Below are positions 11,518-20,194 of a DNA stretch of 64,000 bases, piece by piece (position 1 is the first letter of the stretch; each line of letters begins with the position of its first letter). The DNA is from Charina bottae (lineage: Eukaryota > Chordata > Lepidosauria > Squamata > Charinaidae): positions 1-64,000 of the forward strand of contig JALMGJ010000018.1 of assembly GCA_023362775.1 (NCBI GenBank). Direction: 5' to 3'. Position numbers and translations under genes: made by a program. The notes under the pieces were generated by a model that saw only the letters and a program-made list of their open reading frames with translations, did not search any database and was not told where the DNA came from.

Positions 11518-12095
11518 TCCTGCTTGCCAAACACTTCACTTACTGGGAGGTATTTTTCCGGGATTGCATCCAGATTACTTTCATCCCCTTGTTCCCGATC
11601 CTCATCCCAAAATTCCATCCCAGCTGCCCCCACTTCCCAGTCATCCACACCCCTTTCCTTGTACGTCCCCCCATGAGTCCCATCCATGAAGTCAATTTCC
11701 CCAGAGACCCAATCCACCCTAGGATTTATAGCTCTCAGCCATTTCAGTCCTAACACAATGGGTCTTGTTGCAATGGGAGCCACAATAAACCTCAATGTTT
11801 CTACATGGTTTCCCAAAGTCATTTGTACTTCCTCCGTAAACAGCTCCACTGGCCCCCCTTTCATCTCAGAGCCATCCAGTTGGCAAAAGGTAATAGGCAT
11901 TTTTAGTTCAAAAAGTCTCAGTCCCAAGTAGTCAGCCACATCCGGGTGCATCAAACCTCTTGAGCAGCCCGAATCTAACATTGCCAACCCAGAGTACTTC
12001 CTCCTCCCCCCCACAGCTTTTAGTTGTACCTGAATGTGCATTGTAGGGTTGTGGCAATTCTTCTCGTTGCGCCCTTTTGTGAAGGCCTGCCCCAC
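11469..12095 (-). CDS. Gypsy aspartic protease and start of Pol
   Basis: 208 codons from the first Met; the frame itself opens just upstream, at the -1 shift site (12,122-12,128). The retropepsin active-site motif DSG sits at residues 41-43 in AMLDSGCSRG, and the flap and second-strand region follow (IVLGLKWL). The protease would cut the Gag-Pol precursor in the particle. The frame crosses a 12-C run (minus strand) and ends at 11,469, while RT continues in a different frame from about 11,517. A gain or loss in this homopolymer, real or an assembly error, best explains the split. Translation is expected as a Gag fusion, not from its own start. Confidence 0.88.
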   Translation of the reverse strand: MGQAFTKGRNEKNCHNPTMHIQVQLKAVGGRRKYSGLAMLDSGCSRGLMHPDVADYLGLRLFELKMPITFCQLDGSEMKGGPVELFTEEVQMTLGNHVETLRFIVAPIATRPIVLGLKWLRAINPRVDWVSGEIDFMDGTHGGTYKERGVDDWEVGAAGMEFWDEDREQGDESNLDAIPEKYLPVSEVFGKQECDQAPPPPIDSQMQR

Positions 12096-12106
12096 GGCGC
12101 ACTTTA

Positions 12107-13540
12107 AAGCAGACCTTTCTCGTTTCCCGCCATCTGGAATTCAAAGTCTGATTCCTCGCTGTCGCTGTCGTCGTCCACGTGTGTGGGGTGTCTCCATTTC
12201 GCCATAGCTGCCGCAGCGCCTTTGCGCTTATCCCCCGTCTCTTTTTATCCTTTCTTCTCTGGGGGTTTCTTCGGTTGCCACTTCCCTCTAGTCGTCGTCC
12301 CGTTCTGTGGGCAGTTACTGATGAGGTGTCCCATTTGTCCGCATCGAAAGCAACTGCCAGCTCTCATTCTTCGATTTCTCTCCTCTTCCCATTGTTTCTG
12401 CTTGAAGTCCGCTCGGGCGGGATACATGGTGGTTTCAGGCTTTTTCCTCAAGTGTTTAAACTTTTTAATGGTCATCAGCTGTGTCTGACTTGGTTCAATT
12501 CTCCCTGCCAGTTGGATCCAGCCCTCCAGAGTTCTTGGTTCTTCCCTCCCCACCATTAGCTCGAGCAAGTCTTGTCTCAGTCCATACTGGAAGTATTCAA
12601 TCTGGAATTCTTCCGGCCACTCACTAAGAATCCTTTTGAACTCCAGGGCATATTCCGCTACAGTACTTTTGCCCTGATCTAGGTTCCGAAGGCGGACTCT
12701 AGCCGACACTTTTGCCAATGTGTCTTCAAAGTGTTTACGTAAAGCATGCATGAATTTATTAAAGTCCCGAAGCGTGCTTGCATTGACATCATGCAATTTC
12801 ATGAGCCAACTTGCCGCCTCTCCTTCCAGGAAGCAGGAGACATATCTAACCTTCGCCTCCTCTGTGTAAAATTTATCCTCAAATTCCTCCATAAATCCCT
12901 TCACATGGGTCATAAAACATGCTAGTTTTTTGGGGTCTCCATCAAACTTCATTTTCAACTCACTCACCCCTATCAGCGCATTCGCAGCTCCCAAGGTTCT
13001 CCGCTGCTGTCTGGATGGGGTTGTTTGTGGCTGGTAATATGCGTTGGGACCCTCTTCCTCTTCCTCCTCCCCATCGAAGTCCTCATCGGATTCTGCTGAT
13101 CCGCTCCCTTCTTCGGGTGAGGATGGGTATGCCTTAGGGCTTTGTCTCTCTCTCCCTTCCAGGAGTGTGACAATCATGTTTAATGTTTCGCTTATTTCTT
13201 CCACCTTACAGTCCATGCGAGACAACTTTTCTTCTACTGCCCCAATCTGTTGCGTTTGGGTGACACGCATTTTGGTTTTCTGCTCTCTTTTCTCCCCCAA
13301 CCCTTCGCCCACTCCCAGTGACCAATCTGCTGCCCTGGTTCCGTGGGTTGTGGGGTGGGGGGGTGTTTTCAATGTCTCTATTCCTCTGGTCTTCCTGAGC
13401 TTCTTGCCCCCCACACGTACCTTTGTTTGTGCTGGGGCTGTGCTGGGTCCGGGTTCGCTTGTCGCAGCCATTTCTGCTTCTTCCCGGGACTGGTCGCGTG
13501 CCATGGAGGCATGGGTCTCTCCTGCCACCTCTTGCTCCAT
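12107..13540 (-). pseudogene. Gypsy Gag with CCHC zinc knuckle (stop near the C-terminus)
   Basis: The first 431 codons (13,540 to 12,245) start with MEQEVAGETH and run to a TAA. A coiled-coil-like stretch lies near residues 100-135, an acidic run (DFDGEEEEEE) near 165, and a capsid-like domain follows. A CCHC knuckle (CFRCGQMGHLISNC, C-x2-C-x4-H-x4-C) lies at about residues 397-410 and would bind element RNA. After the TAA the same frame stays open for some 40 more codons, is rich in Asp/Ser/Glu, and ends at about 12,107, just past the GGGAAAC shift site. That suggests the TAA at 12,247-12,245 is a lesion of this copy and that the original Gag ran through to the shift site. Gag forms the particle in which reverse transcription happens. 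Confidence 0.88.
12122..12128 (-). promoter_or_regulatory. GGGAAAC slippery site for -1 frameshifting, gag to pol
   Basis: On the minus strand the heptamer GGGAAAC lies in the gag frame as G GGA AAC. Slipping back one base gives GGG AAA and enters the protease frame, which is open from here on. It fits X XXY YYZ and is the same heptamer known from PEG10, a domesticated sushi-type gene. The frames line up exactly. No downstream pseudoknot was worked out. Confidence 0.8.
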
Positions 13541-13640
13541 TTGTATGTCTTAGATTTTGGGTGCTGCCCTCACTGTTGAAGTCGTTGGGGTTTCGCCAAG
13601 TACTTCTCAGGACCGGTAGCCAAAGAAATTTTTTTTTCCC

Positions 13641-13652
13641 ATTCCAGTCTTT
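13641..13652 (-). other. Self-complementary primer-binding site of the gypsy element
   Basis: Just inside the 5' LTR the minus strand reads AAAGACTGGAAT. The LTR itself carries the complement ATTCCAGTCTTT at 13,778 to 13,767 (minus strand), so the RNA's 5' end could fold back and prime its own reverse transcription. Tf1/sushi elements are known to self-prime in this way instead of using a tRNA. Confidence 0.8.
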
Positions 13653-13653
13653 A

Positions 13654-14029
13654 TTTAAGGCACTCCATCCGATATCTATAATCTCCCTGCACTAAAGTAA
13701 CTCACAGACGCATGAGTTCTTAGAAGCAGAAGAGTTTATTACAAGTATACAGAAGTTAGCACAAACAAAGACTGGAATGCAGGAACAAAGAACAGCAAGC
13801 ACATTTAAACCTTTCCCTCCCCCAGTGTCCTTTGCTGCTGATACATGTAGTCATGTCTGCCCGGGTGCTCAGACAACGCTCACCAAGATGTGAATTCCCG
13901 ATCATCGGGTAGGTGCGAGCCGGTCTACTTCGGCTGTCAGTCCGGCGATGTCAGTTTCGCGCCACTTTCAGTCTTCCAATGATTCCTTTGTTTGCCTGCC
14001 TTTTGGCAGAGATCGGGTGATCTCTGACA
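13654..14029 (-). repeat. 5' LTR of the gypsy element
   Basis: 376 bp, starting TGTCAGAGATC on the minus strand. It holds the promoter, the predicted transcript start and an AATAAA signal (13,740 to 13,735). The last bases read TTAAA where the 3' LTR has TTACA, so one of the terminal CA bases is mutated here. Confidence 0.93.
13778..13809 (-). promoter_or_regulatory. LTR promoter: TATA-like box and inferred transcript start
   Basis: TTTAAA at 13,809 to 13,804 (minus) lies 26-31 bases upstream of ATTCCAGTCTTTG, which begins at 13,778. Because that sequence complements the primer-binding site, and Tf1-type transcripts begin with the self-priming sequence, 13,778 is the likely start. The same arrangement exists in the 3' LTR. 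Confidence 0.65.
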
Positions 14030-14329
14030 CCCTGCCACAAGTATACATAGTCTGAAACACAAATGCATGTGATTCCCTAACATTTGCTGGATATTATTTA
14101 TCTGGGCGTAGGCAAAACTAAGGATATCTAATCATTAATTAGTATCAAGGTGATGCCACAGAATTTAAATAATACTGCTACTGCATATTACTCAAGAGAT
14201 TTCACATACTTCAGCTTGTAATGTTACAGAGATAAGAAGATTGAGACTCACACAATCTGCCGTTCCCAGAACCTAAAGATGCTTGACTAGATATGGACTT
14301 CAAGCAGGCCGAGAAGTCCATATCTAGAA

Positions 14330-14405
14330 GTCCATATCCATATCCCAAGGGGGACTCTGGGCGGTTTACAATAAAATAAAATATATTTAAAATAAAACAA
14401 TATAT
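14330..14405 (-). mobile_element. LINE 3' tail (CR1/L2 type)
   Basis: The minus strand reads TTGTAAACCGCCCAGAGTCC before an A/T-rich end, the same tail as the long LINE at 58.48 kb. Only the terminal part is present. Just before it, 14,287-14,327 is a perfect 14-bp inverted repeat with a 13-base loop. Confidence 0.6.
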
Positions 14406-15314
14406 TTAGCAATATGATTTTAAAAGTCACGCTCTGCTACAGTATCTTGGAATTCCAACCTGTAACATTCCAGACAGTGAGTGAGGAAAATCAGAGGGTC
14501 AGTCCAGACATAGAATGGAAGGCGGGCCTCTTTGGGGCTCCTGCTGGTCAGTGGCTGTTCACAAAGTCAGTACACTCTCTGTCAGACAAAGGCAGCCTGT
14601 CAAGAGATGCATTGCTAGCTTTGCATGACGGCAGTTTCTGTTGGTTCATTACTTTGGAAGAGAGCAAGGCCATCTTGCATACTCAATTCTGGGTGCTTTG
14701 CCTGGCAGCACTTTCTAATCTTAGATATTCCAGACCTGGCATGAAATTGACAAGCGTTATGCCAGTTTCTCCTTCTACCCCAAGAGGTGGAAAGACTGGT
14801 GCAATAGCCAAGTGGTGGGGTCAGTGGAGCAGAGGACAAGCCCAGGATAGAGCAGCAGGGTGCTCCTGCAGTGTGCTGTGTGATCTCCCTCTGGGGGTAG
14901 TGCTGTGCTCAGAAACAGCCTGGGACAAGAGCACCTCCACCTTAACCGCCTGCCCCTTGTGCAGGTGGCTCAAACTTCTGTCCCTGGCACCTGCCCACGT
15001 TCAATCAATCCTGCCCCACACAGAAAGCAACTGGTGGTGGTTTTCATGGCACCACTTGATATTGGTGGGAAGAACAAAGCCAGGGGAATCGACCAATCGA
15101 ATGGCGGGGATACTCAACCCTCCCTAGAGAGGCAGATTAAAGCTTGGCTGTTAGGACAGCATAAATTCTGCTGGCATACCTTTCTGCCAATTCATGAATG
15201 GAAGGATGCACATTAACACCACTGCGAGGAAAAGCTTGGGTGGGGGTGGGGGGTGGAATAAAAATGACTGGGTTATCGTGGCAGCAATGAGATTCTAATT
15301 TCAGGGATTTCCAG
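14406..15314. other. Unassigned sequence with a 237-codon open frame
   Basis: A plus-strand frame (14,414-15,127, 237 codons) is open through sequence that I cannot tie to any repeat here. It has no recognisable domain, and its composition (Trp/Ser/Leu-rich) does not suggest a conserved protein. I treat it as probably fortuitous. Confidence 0.3.
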
Positions 15315-16255
15315 GGAAGCAATGGCGGATTGAAGATGGCTCCGATTTTTGGGTGTTGATTTGAACCAGGATCACAACACCGATATGTAAAAAGATGCTG
15401 TGGATTTGAAAATGGGCTTTAAAATGCAGAGGATAAGAGTGATATGGAAAAGGATGCCGAAATGGAGAGTCAAAGGAAAGGGATCATACAAATGTTAAAT
15501 CTGAAGAGTGACTTGGAAAGGCTTTTTATCTTGGATTTACAAAAAGAGTGTGTTAAACCAATGAAATTATTTCTGGGAGGAGACAAACAGAAGCTGCTCC
15601 TGAAAGGAAACAAAGGCATGATAAGAAATGAATTTGGGGGACAATATTTGACAGAGTTAAAGATTAAGTGTTTTAAAAGTAAACAGAAGCTCTACAAAGT
15701 GAATCTATTTGATCAGGGTTTATGTTGTTGTTTCTGGTAGTTATTAAGGGGTTTTTTTTCCCTTGCTTTAAGGATTTGTTTACAAGTGGAGAGAGATTTA
15801 TTTTGTTTTAATTCTTAGAGAAAGTGATAAATTGGATTATACAATGGATTTTTTTATTAAGGTTAAAATATAGTATATGTTATCTCTGGTAGCTCTTAAT
15901 AGACTTTTGGTAATTAGAATTAAATGATGATTTTTTATATTTTGATTATTATGAAGGGATGTGATATGGGAAGAAATTATTTTTTCCTTTCTTTTACTAG
16001 AGAGGGTGTTACGTTACTGAAATTGTTCATATTTGTCTGGAGGGGAGGGAGAGTCATCCTTTACATATCTTCTTTTTTCTTTTTTTCTATTTTTTTGTAT
16101 AAGAAAATACATAAAAATAATTAAAAAACTAATACAAACTGAGAAAGTATAAAAAGTAAAGAGAAAATAAATTCTCTTTACTTTTTTATACTTTCTCGGT
16201 TTGTATTAGTTTTTTATCTTTGTATCTTTAAACTTCAATAAAATTATCATAAAAA
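15315..16255 (+). mobile_element. L1-like LINE, internally deleted copy
   Basis: It starts with an AATGGCGGATTGAAGATGGC-type 5' region, continues with the charged frame 15,444-15,740 (KSDLER, DLQKECV, MKLFLGGD, shared with 757-1,377), and ends with CTTCAATAAAATTATC and A-rich sequence at about 16,255. No endonuclease or RT is present, so most of the element is missing. It includes the 42-bp-arm palindrome at 16,123-16,215 near its 3' end. Confidence 0.5.
16123..16215. repeat. Palindrome, about 42-bp arms
   Basis: An A-rich arm (16,123-16,163, containing ACTAATACAAACTGAG) is followed after about 9 bases by its near-perfect complement (16,173-16,215). It would form a long cruciform or an RNA hairpin. 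Confidence 0.85.
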
Positions 16256-16274
16256 AGGAGATTCTAGTTTCAAA

Positions 16275-16450
16275 ACATCTCCCTGAGCCTTACTTTGGGT
16301 GTCCATTGGTTTGCTTCTGGCCAGCTTCCCGAATTCTATTCCTGGACAAGGTCCTGGCAGATGCAATGGTTTCTCAGCTGCAGAAGTTTCTGCACAAGAG
16401 AGATTATCTGATCTACAACAATCTGATCTGGTTATGAATCTGACTGCTTA
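16275..16450 (+). mobile_element. Decayed CR1/L2/L3 LINE fragment
   Basis: One frame reads FLDKVLADAMVSQLQKFL, parallel to FLGKVVEKVVALQLQRIL in the long LINE at 57 kb. No further coding part is recognisable. Confidence 0.45.
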
Positions 16451-17464
16451 GGTCCCCTTGGAGACAATGTATGCCTGGACTGAGCATGGCAGTATGTATT
16501 CTGAACATTTCCTTGCAGATATCGTTTTGCCTCACTGAGTAACTCGGGGCTTTTCAAATAAAAAGATGGATGGTTCTTCCCATGGAAATGTCTTAAATAT
16601 TATTATTCCAAAGAACCAGAAAAGTAGCACAATCAACATGCCTGTCTCTATGGTGTGATGCTTTTGCAAAAACTGGTCTGGGGTGGAGGAACCCAAGGGA
16701 TACTATCCAGGGCTTCCATGGGGAAGGGGGGTGGAATGGATTGTGCACTTGAAAATCAAACTCTGGTTTTAAAAGAAGAGAACACTTCTGCAGAGTCAAC
16801 TGCATGCAGTTTTTCTGAAAGATAAATTGACTGGCTTGTAACAGTTCCAGGAGAATTAGTGCTAATTAAGCTAAAGGATGAACATTTGGTTCAATAAGAA
16901 AATGTGCTTGCCATTCCTTGCTTCAGTCCAAAGGAATTCATTTTCTTGATTCTTAAATGGCAAGGCGTAGTGTCTTTTCTCCTCCTCCATCACTGCCACT
17001 CCCCTGCTGTTCTCCATTAATTTGGGATAACAGCGATGAAAGATACAACCAACCTGTGACAGTGATCATCTGTCATCACCAGGATGGCTGCAGGTTATTC
17101 TGCCCAGAAAGAGGGGAGGAAGTGCCTACTTCTTTGTGAAGTCATCAGTCAACCAAATCATTCTACACCAGGGCCTGTGTCCTACTAGGCTCTGGTGGTA
17201 TTTCATTTTTTTTCATTATAAAATGTTTTCCATTACAAAATAGTACTCAGGCTCAATGGTCCCTTCAATTTCTGATATGCAGAAAAAAAAGTGGTTTTAT
17301 GCATCTTTTCCCAAACCAAGTACAAATTAGTGCACCACAATACAAGTATATAAGTAAATTGCAAGTACACGTAATAGTGACATGTTAACATATTACATAT
17401 TTCTTAGTTAAAGTATAGAAACTGGCAAGTATAATAGAATATCATATACATGCTTGAAAGTTGT
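16451..17464. other. No gene seen
   Basis: Unremarkable sequence with short frames only. Confidence 0.4.
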
Positions 17465-17867
17465 ACCTTCAAGTCCTTTTGATTCTTGGCAACAGCCTCC
17501 TGAAGTTTTCTTGGCAACACTTTAGGAAGTGGCTTACCCTTGCCTTCTTCCTAGGGCTGAGAGAAGTGACTGGCCCAAGATGAGTTGGCTTTGTGCCTAA
17601 GGTGGGACTAGAACTCTCAGTCTCCTGGTTTCCCATTGGCTCCTTCCTAGGGCTGAGAGAGAGTGACTGGCCCAAGGTCACCCAGCCGGCTTTCATGCGT
17701 AAGGCGGAACTAGAATTCCCAGTCTCTTAGTTTGCCATTGGCTCCTTCCTAGGGCTGAGAGACGGGGACTGGCCCAAGGTCACCCAGCCGGCTTTCATGC
17801 CTAAGGCGAGACTAGAACTCACAGTCTCCTGGTTTCTAGACGGGTGCCTTAACCACTGCACCAAACT
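17465..17867 (-). mobile_element. CORE-SINE with three 102-bp modules
   Basis: A tRNA-derived, MIR/CORE-type SINE on the minus strand: the head reads TTTGGTGCAGTGGTTAAGG, followed by the core GGCTGGGTGACCTTGGGCC. The core module occurs three times; the marker GAACTC/GAATTC falls at 17,611, 17,713 and 17,815, a period of exactly 102 bp. The 3' end carries the CTTGCCAAGAAAAC type of tail seen in single-core copies at 20.2 and 48.8 kb. SINEs of this kind are transcribed by RNA polymerase III and moved by LINE proteins. Confidence 0.8.
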
Positions 17868-18469
17868 TACAGATTATAAGCTTGCTAGTCACTCATAATT
17901 AATAATTGCAATCAATATTTTGTAAGCATTTAAAATTATTTCTTCCTTTTTTGGGGTGGGTGATTTGATATTGTAATGAAAGAAAAATCTAAAGAAAGAA
18001 AGAAAAGCCTTATACAAAAAATATTTAGATAGCCTCCTCTTTGTCATTCCACTCCCCTCCCCTTCTTCTCTGGATATATTCTGAACTTATTTAAACTTTA
18101 ATTGATATTAATTTAAAAACTGAAATTTGTATAAAGTTAACAACAGTGATGGACCTTGCAGCCTGAAACTCAACAGATATTTATTAAATCTTTTTTGGGG
18201 AGTGAGGAGAGAAATTAAAGCTTTTTTTTTTTTTTGGAAGGATGGGAGGAAGGAAAAGAATTAAACCTGTTTTTGGTTTGGATTATGCAAATACAGTGCT
18301 GTAGGGGACTTCCGTAAAGTCCAGAATGCTGTCCTGATACTGCCAACTTCATCCAAAATGCCACCCAAAACCATTAACAAATGAGGGAGGGAAGTGAAAG
18401 ATATGCTGAAATAAATCTTTTATTTTTTCAGAGGAGTTTATCTGAAAATTTTTAAAGAAAAACAGTACA
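17868..18469. other. AT-rich sequence, no gene seen
   Basis: Contains A-rich and T-rich runs and GAAA repeats. No supported feature. Confidence 0.4.
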
Positions 18470-18905
18470 GGCACTGATGGACCTTGCAGTCTTGTATGCC
18501 CTTGTAACACCTCTGCTTTGCGAGCTGCACTGGTTGCTGGTTTGCTTCTGGATGTGGTTCAAGGTGCCGGTCGCTACCTCTAAAGCCCTGCATGGCATAG
18601 GGCTGGCTGGTTGAGGGCCTGCCCATCTCCCATAGGTTGGCATGCTCTGGGTTCCTTCAATTAAACAGTGCCATCTATCGGGACCCCAGAAGCATGTCTT
18701 CTCTGTAGCAACACCTGCCCTCTGGAATGAGGTACCCCCGAGATCTGGATGGCCCCCACCCTGCTGGTGTTTTGAAGGGCCCTGAAAACATGGCTCTTTG
18801 CCTAGGCCATTGGTGAGGGTGAATGAAGCCCCCTTAGATTCTTTTTTTCATTCCAGTCTGGTTTCTGTCATCTTGCCATCTTTTATTCCTCATTTTTGTT
18901 TCTGA
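18470..18905 (+). pseudogene. CR1/L2/L3 LINE, 3' end of RT frame
   Basis: The plus strand matches the last part of the LINE at 58.0-58.4 kb: CTTTGCGAGCTGCACTGG, then the FKVL...KALHGM region, then the WLCR-type end, with stops and shifts. It is a 5'-truncated, inactive copy. Confidence 0.65.
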
Positions 18906-18934
18906 TTGTATATTTTTAAAAAATGTCTAAGAAT

Positions 18935-19080
18935 CTTTATTTTTTATTTATTTATTCATCACATTTATATAGCCACCCATCTCACAAGACGTGACTCTTG
19001 GCAGCATACAATAAAAAACAAACCATAAAATAAGCAATATTAAAAAAAACACTCTACAATTAAAAACATCCATCAGGTTT
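18935..19080 (-). mobile_element. LINE 3' tail
   Basis: The reverse strand carries the ATGGGTGGCTATATAAATGT-type tail followed by AAAT-rich sequence. It abuts the Penelope-like block. Confidence 0.5.
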
Positions 19081-19084
19081 TTTT

Positions 19085-19593
19085 TACCAATCGAAGAGAA
19101 TATTTGTAGCTCAGGGTTGAACCATGGAGTCTTTGGTACTCTCTGAGCCTTGTTGTTTTCTTGCAGACATTTCATTGCCAGACTAGGCAACATCTTCAGT
19201 GCGAAAAGGGAGTGGGACTTGCTCTCTGTTTATATACCCTGGCTTGTCCTGCCTGTGTTGGTGGGGGTGTTGTACTCTCCTTGGTATTACCTTGATTGGG
19301 TTGTTGTTTGCTGCTTGGTTGACTGACTGAGTTAATAATTCCTTGATTAGGGTATATTGTGCTGTTTGATTACTCCTCTGGCGCTAATCTTGGTGTTAAT
19401 CTTTGCATATCTGGGTATTGATTGCTAGCAAGGAGGTGTTCTGGTCTTTTGGCTTTTCTATTGTCACTTATGAATGGTATGTAAATGTTGTTTACCTCTA
19501 TGTGTCTGTTGATGGCTGCTTTGTCTGAATGCCAAGCCTCCAGGAATTCTCTAGCGTTTTTGGATTTGGCTTGGTTTAAGATGCTCACAGTAC
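19085..19593 (-). mobile_element. Penelope-like element 3' region, left arm of inverted pair
   Basis: The minus strand encodes the end of a GIY-YIG-type endonuclease (SILNQAKSKNAREFLEAWHS, then INRHIEVNN and LASNQYPDMQRL), followed by a non-coding tail with a hammerhead-like motif. FLEAWHS and INRHI are typical of the C-terminal endonuclease of Penelope-like retroelements. The block is an inverted copy of 19,733-20,187 with about 90 percent identity by eye. Confidence 0.7.
19157..19208 (-). ncRNA. Hammerhead-ribozyme-like motif, Penelope left arm
   Basis: The minus strand has CTGAAGA (19,199 to 19,193), a stem-II hairpin TGTTGCC...GGCAAT, then GAAA (19,173 to 19,170) and TGTC. It matches the hammerhead core CUGANGA - stem II - GAAA - UH. 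Stem I has one mismatch compared with the right arm. Confidence 0.55.
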
Positions 19594-19599
19594 TGTAGC

Positions 19600-20190
19600 A
19601 GCCACTATGTAGGACAGATAGGCAGAAGACTAGCAGAGCACATCCACGAACACCAACTAGCAGTCAGAAGACACAATGAAAACCCCTTAATCTCACAACA
19701 CATGGACAGACTCAACCATACTTTCAACTGGGAAACTGTGAGCATCTTAAACAAAGCCAAATCCAAAAATGCTAGAGAATTCCTGGAAGCTTGGCACTCA
19801 GACAAAGCAGCCAACAAAACATTTACATACCATTCATAAGAGACAATAGAAAAGCCAGAAGACCAGAACACCTCCTTGCCAGCAATCAATACCCAGATAT
19901 GCAAAGATTAACACCAAGATTAGCACCAGAGGAATAATCAAACAGCACAATATACCCTAATCAAGGAACTATTAACTCAGTCAATCAACCAAGCAGCAAA
20001 CAACAACCCAATCAAGGTACTACCAAGGAGAGTACAACACCCTCACCAACACAGGCAGGACAAGCCAGGGTATATAAACAGAGAGCAAGTCCCACTCCCT
20101 TTTTGCACTGAAGATGTTGCCTAGTCTGGCAATGAAATGTCTGCAAGAAAACAACAAGGCTCAGAGAGCACCAAGGACTCCACAGTTTTT
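19600..20190 (+). mobile_element. Penelope-like element 3' region, right arm
   Basis: The plus strand extends further 5' than the left arm and contains HYVGQIGRRLAEHIHEHQ, a GIY-YIG/Penelope endonuclease segment with its conserved R and H-E-H pattern, then HTFNWETVSIL and NAREFLEAWHS before a frame break. The 3' tail ends with AACAACAAGGCTCAGAGAGC. About 140 bases separate the arms. Penelope-like elements encode RT plus this endonuclease; only the end is present here. Confidence 0.72.
20100..20148 (+). ncRNA. Hammerhead-ribozyme-like motif, Penelope right arm
   Basis: All parts are visible: stem I 5' strand TTTTTGCA, core CTGAAGA (20,108-20,114), stem II GTTGCC/GGCAAT with a 6-base loop, GAAA (20,134-20,137), TGTC, then stem I 3' strand TGCAAGA, which pairs with the 5' strand. 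Stem III would be only AUGU, which can pair between two molecules. Hammerhead motifs are known in Penelope-like elements, where short stem III implies dimer action. Predicted cleavage follows C at 20,141. Confidence 0.65.
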
Positions 20191-20194
20191 TTTT

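Larger units (their letters stand above)
8154..14029 (-). mobile_element. Ty3/gypsy chromovirus of the Tf1/sushi type, full-length
   Basis: A 5,876-bp LTR retrotransposon on the minus strand, bounded by a 5-bp target duplication CCCTG (8,149-8,153 and 14,030-14,034). It has two LTRs of about 375 bp starting TGTCAGAGATC, a self-complementary primer-binding site, a polypurine tract, gag, protease, RT, RNase H, integrase and a C-terminal chromodomain in that order. That order and the chromodomain define chromoviruses. Self-priming and a GGGAAAC gag-pol shift site point to the Tf1/sushi group, the lineage from which PEG10 and RTL genes derive. The LTRs differ at roughly ten positions, many at CpG, so the insertion is fairly recent. 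This copy carries a few lesions: a stop near the end of gag, a 12-nt homopolymer frame change and one in-frame TGA in pol. Confidence 0.95.

Noticed and set aside
12919..13695. Several plus-strand frames of 70-170 codons
   Set aside because: They are antisense shadows of gag.
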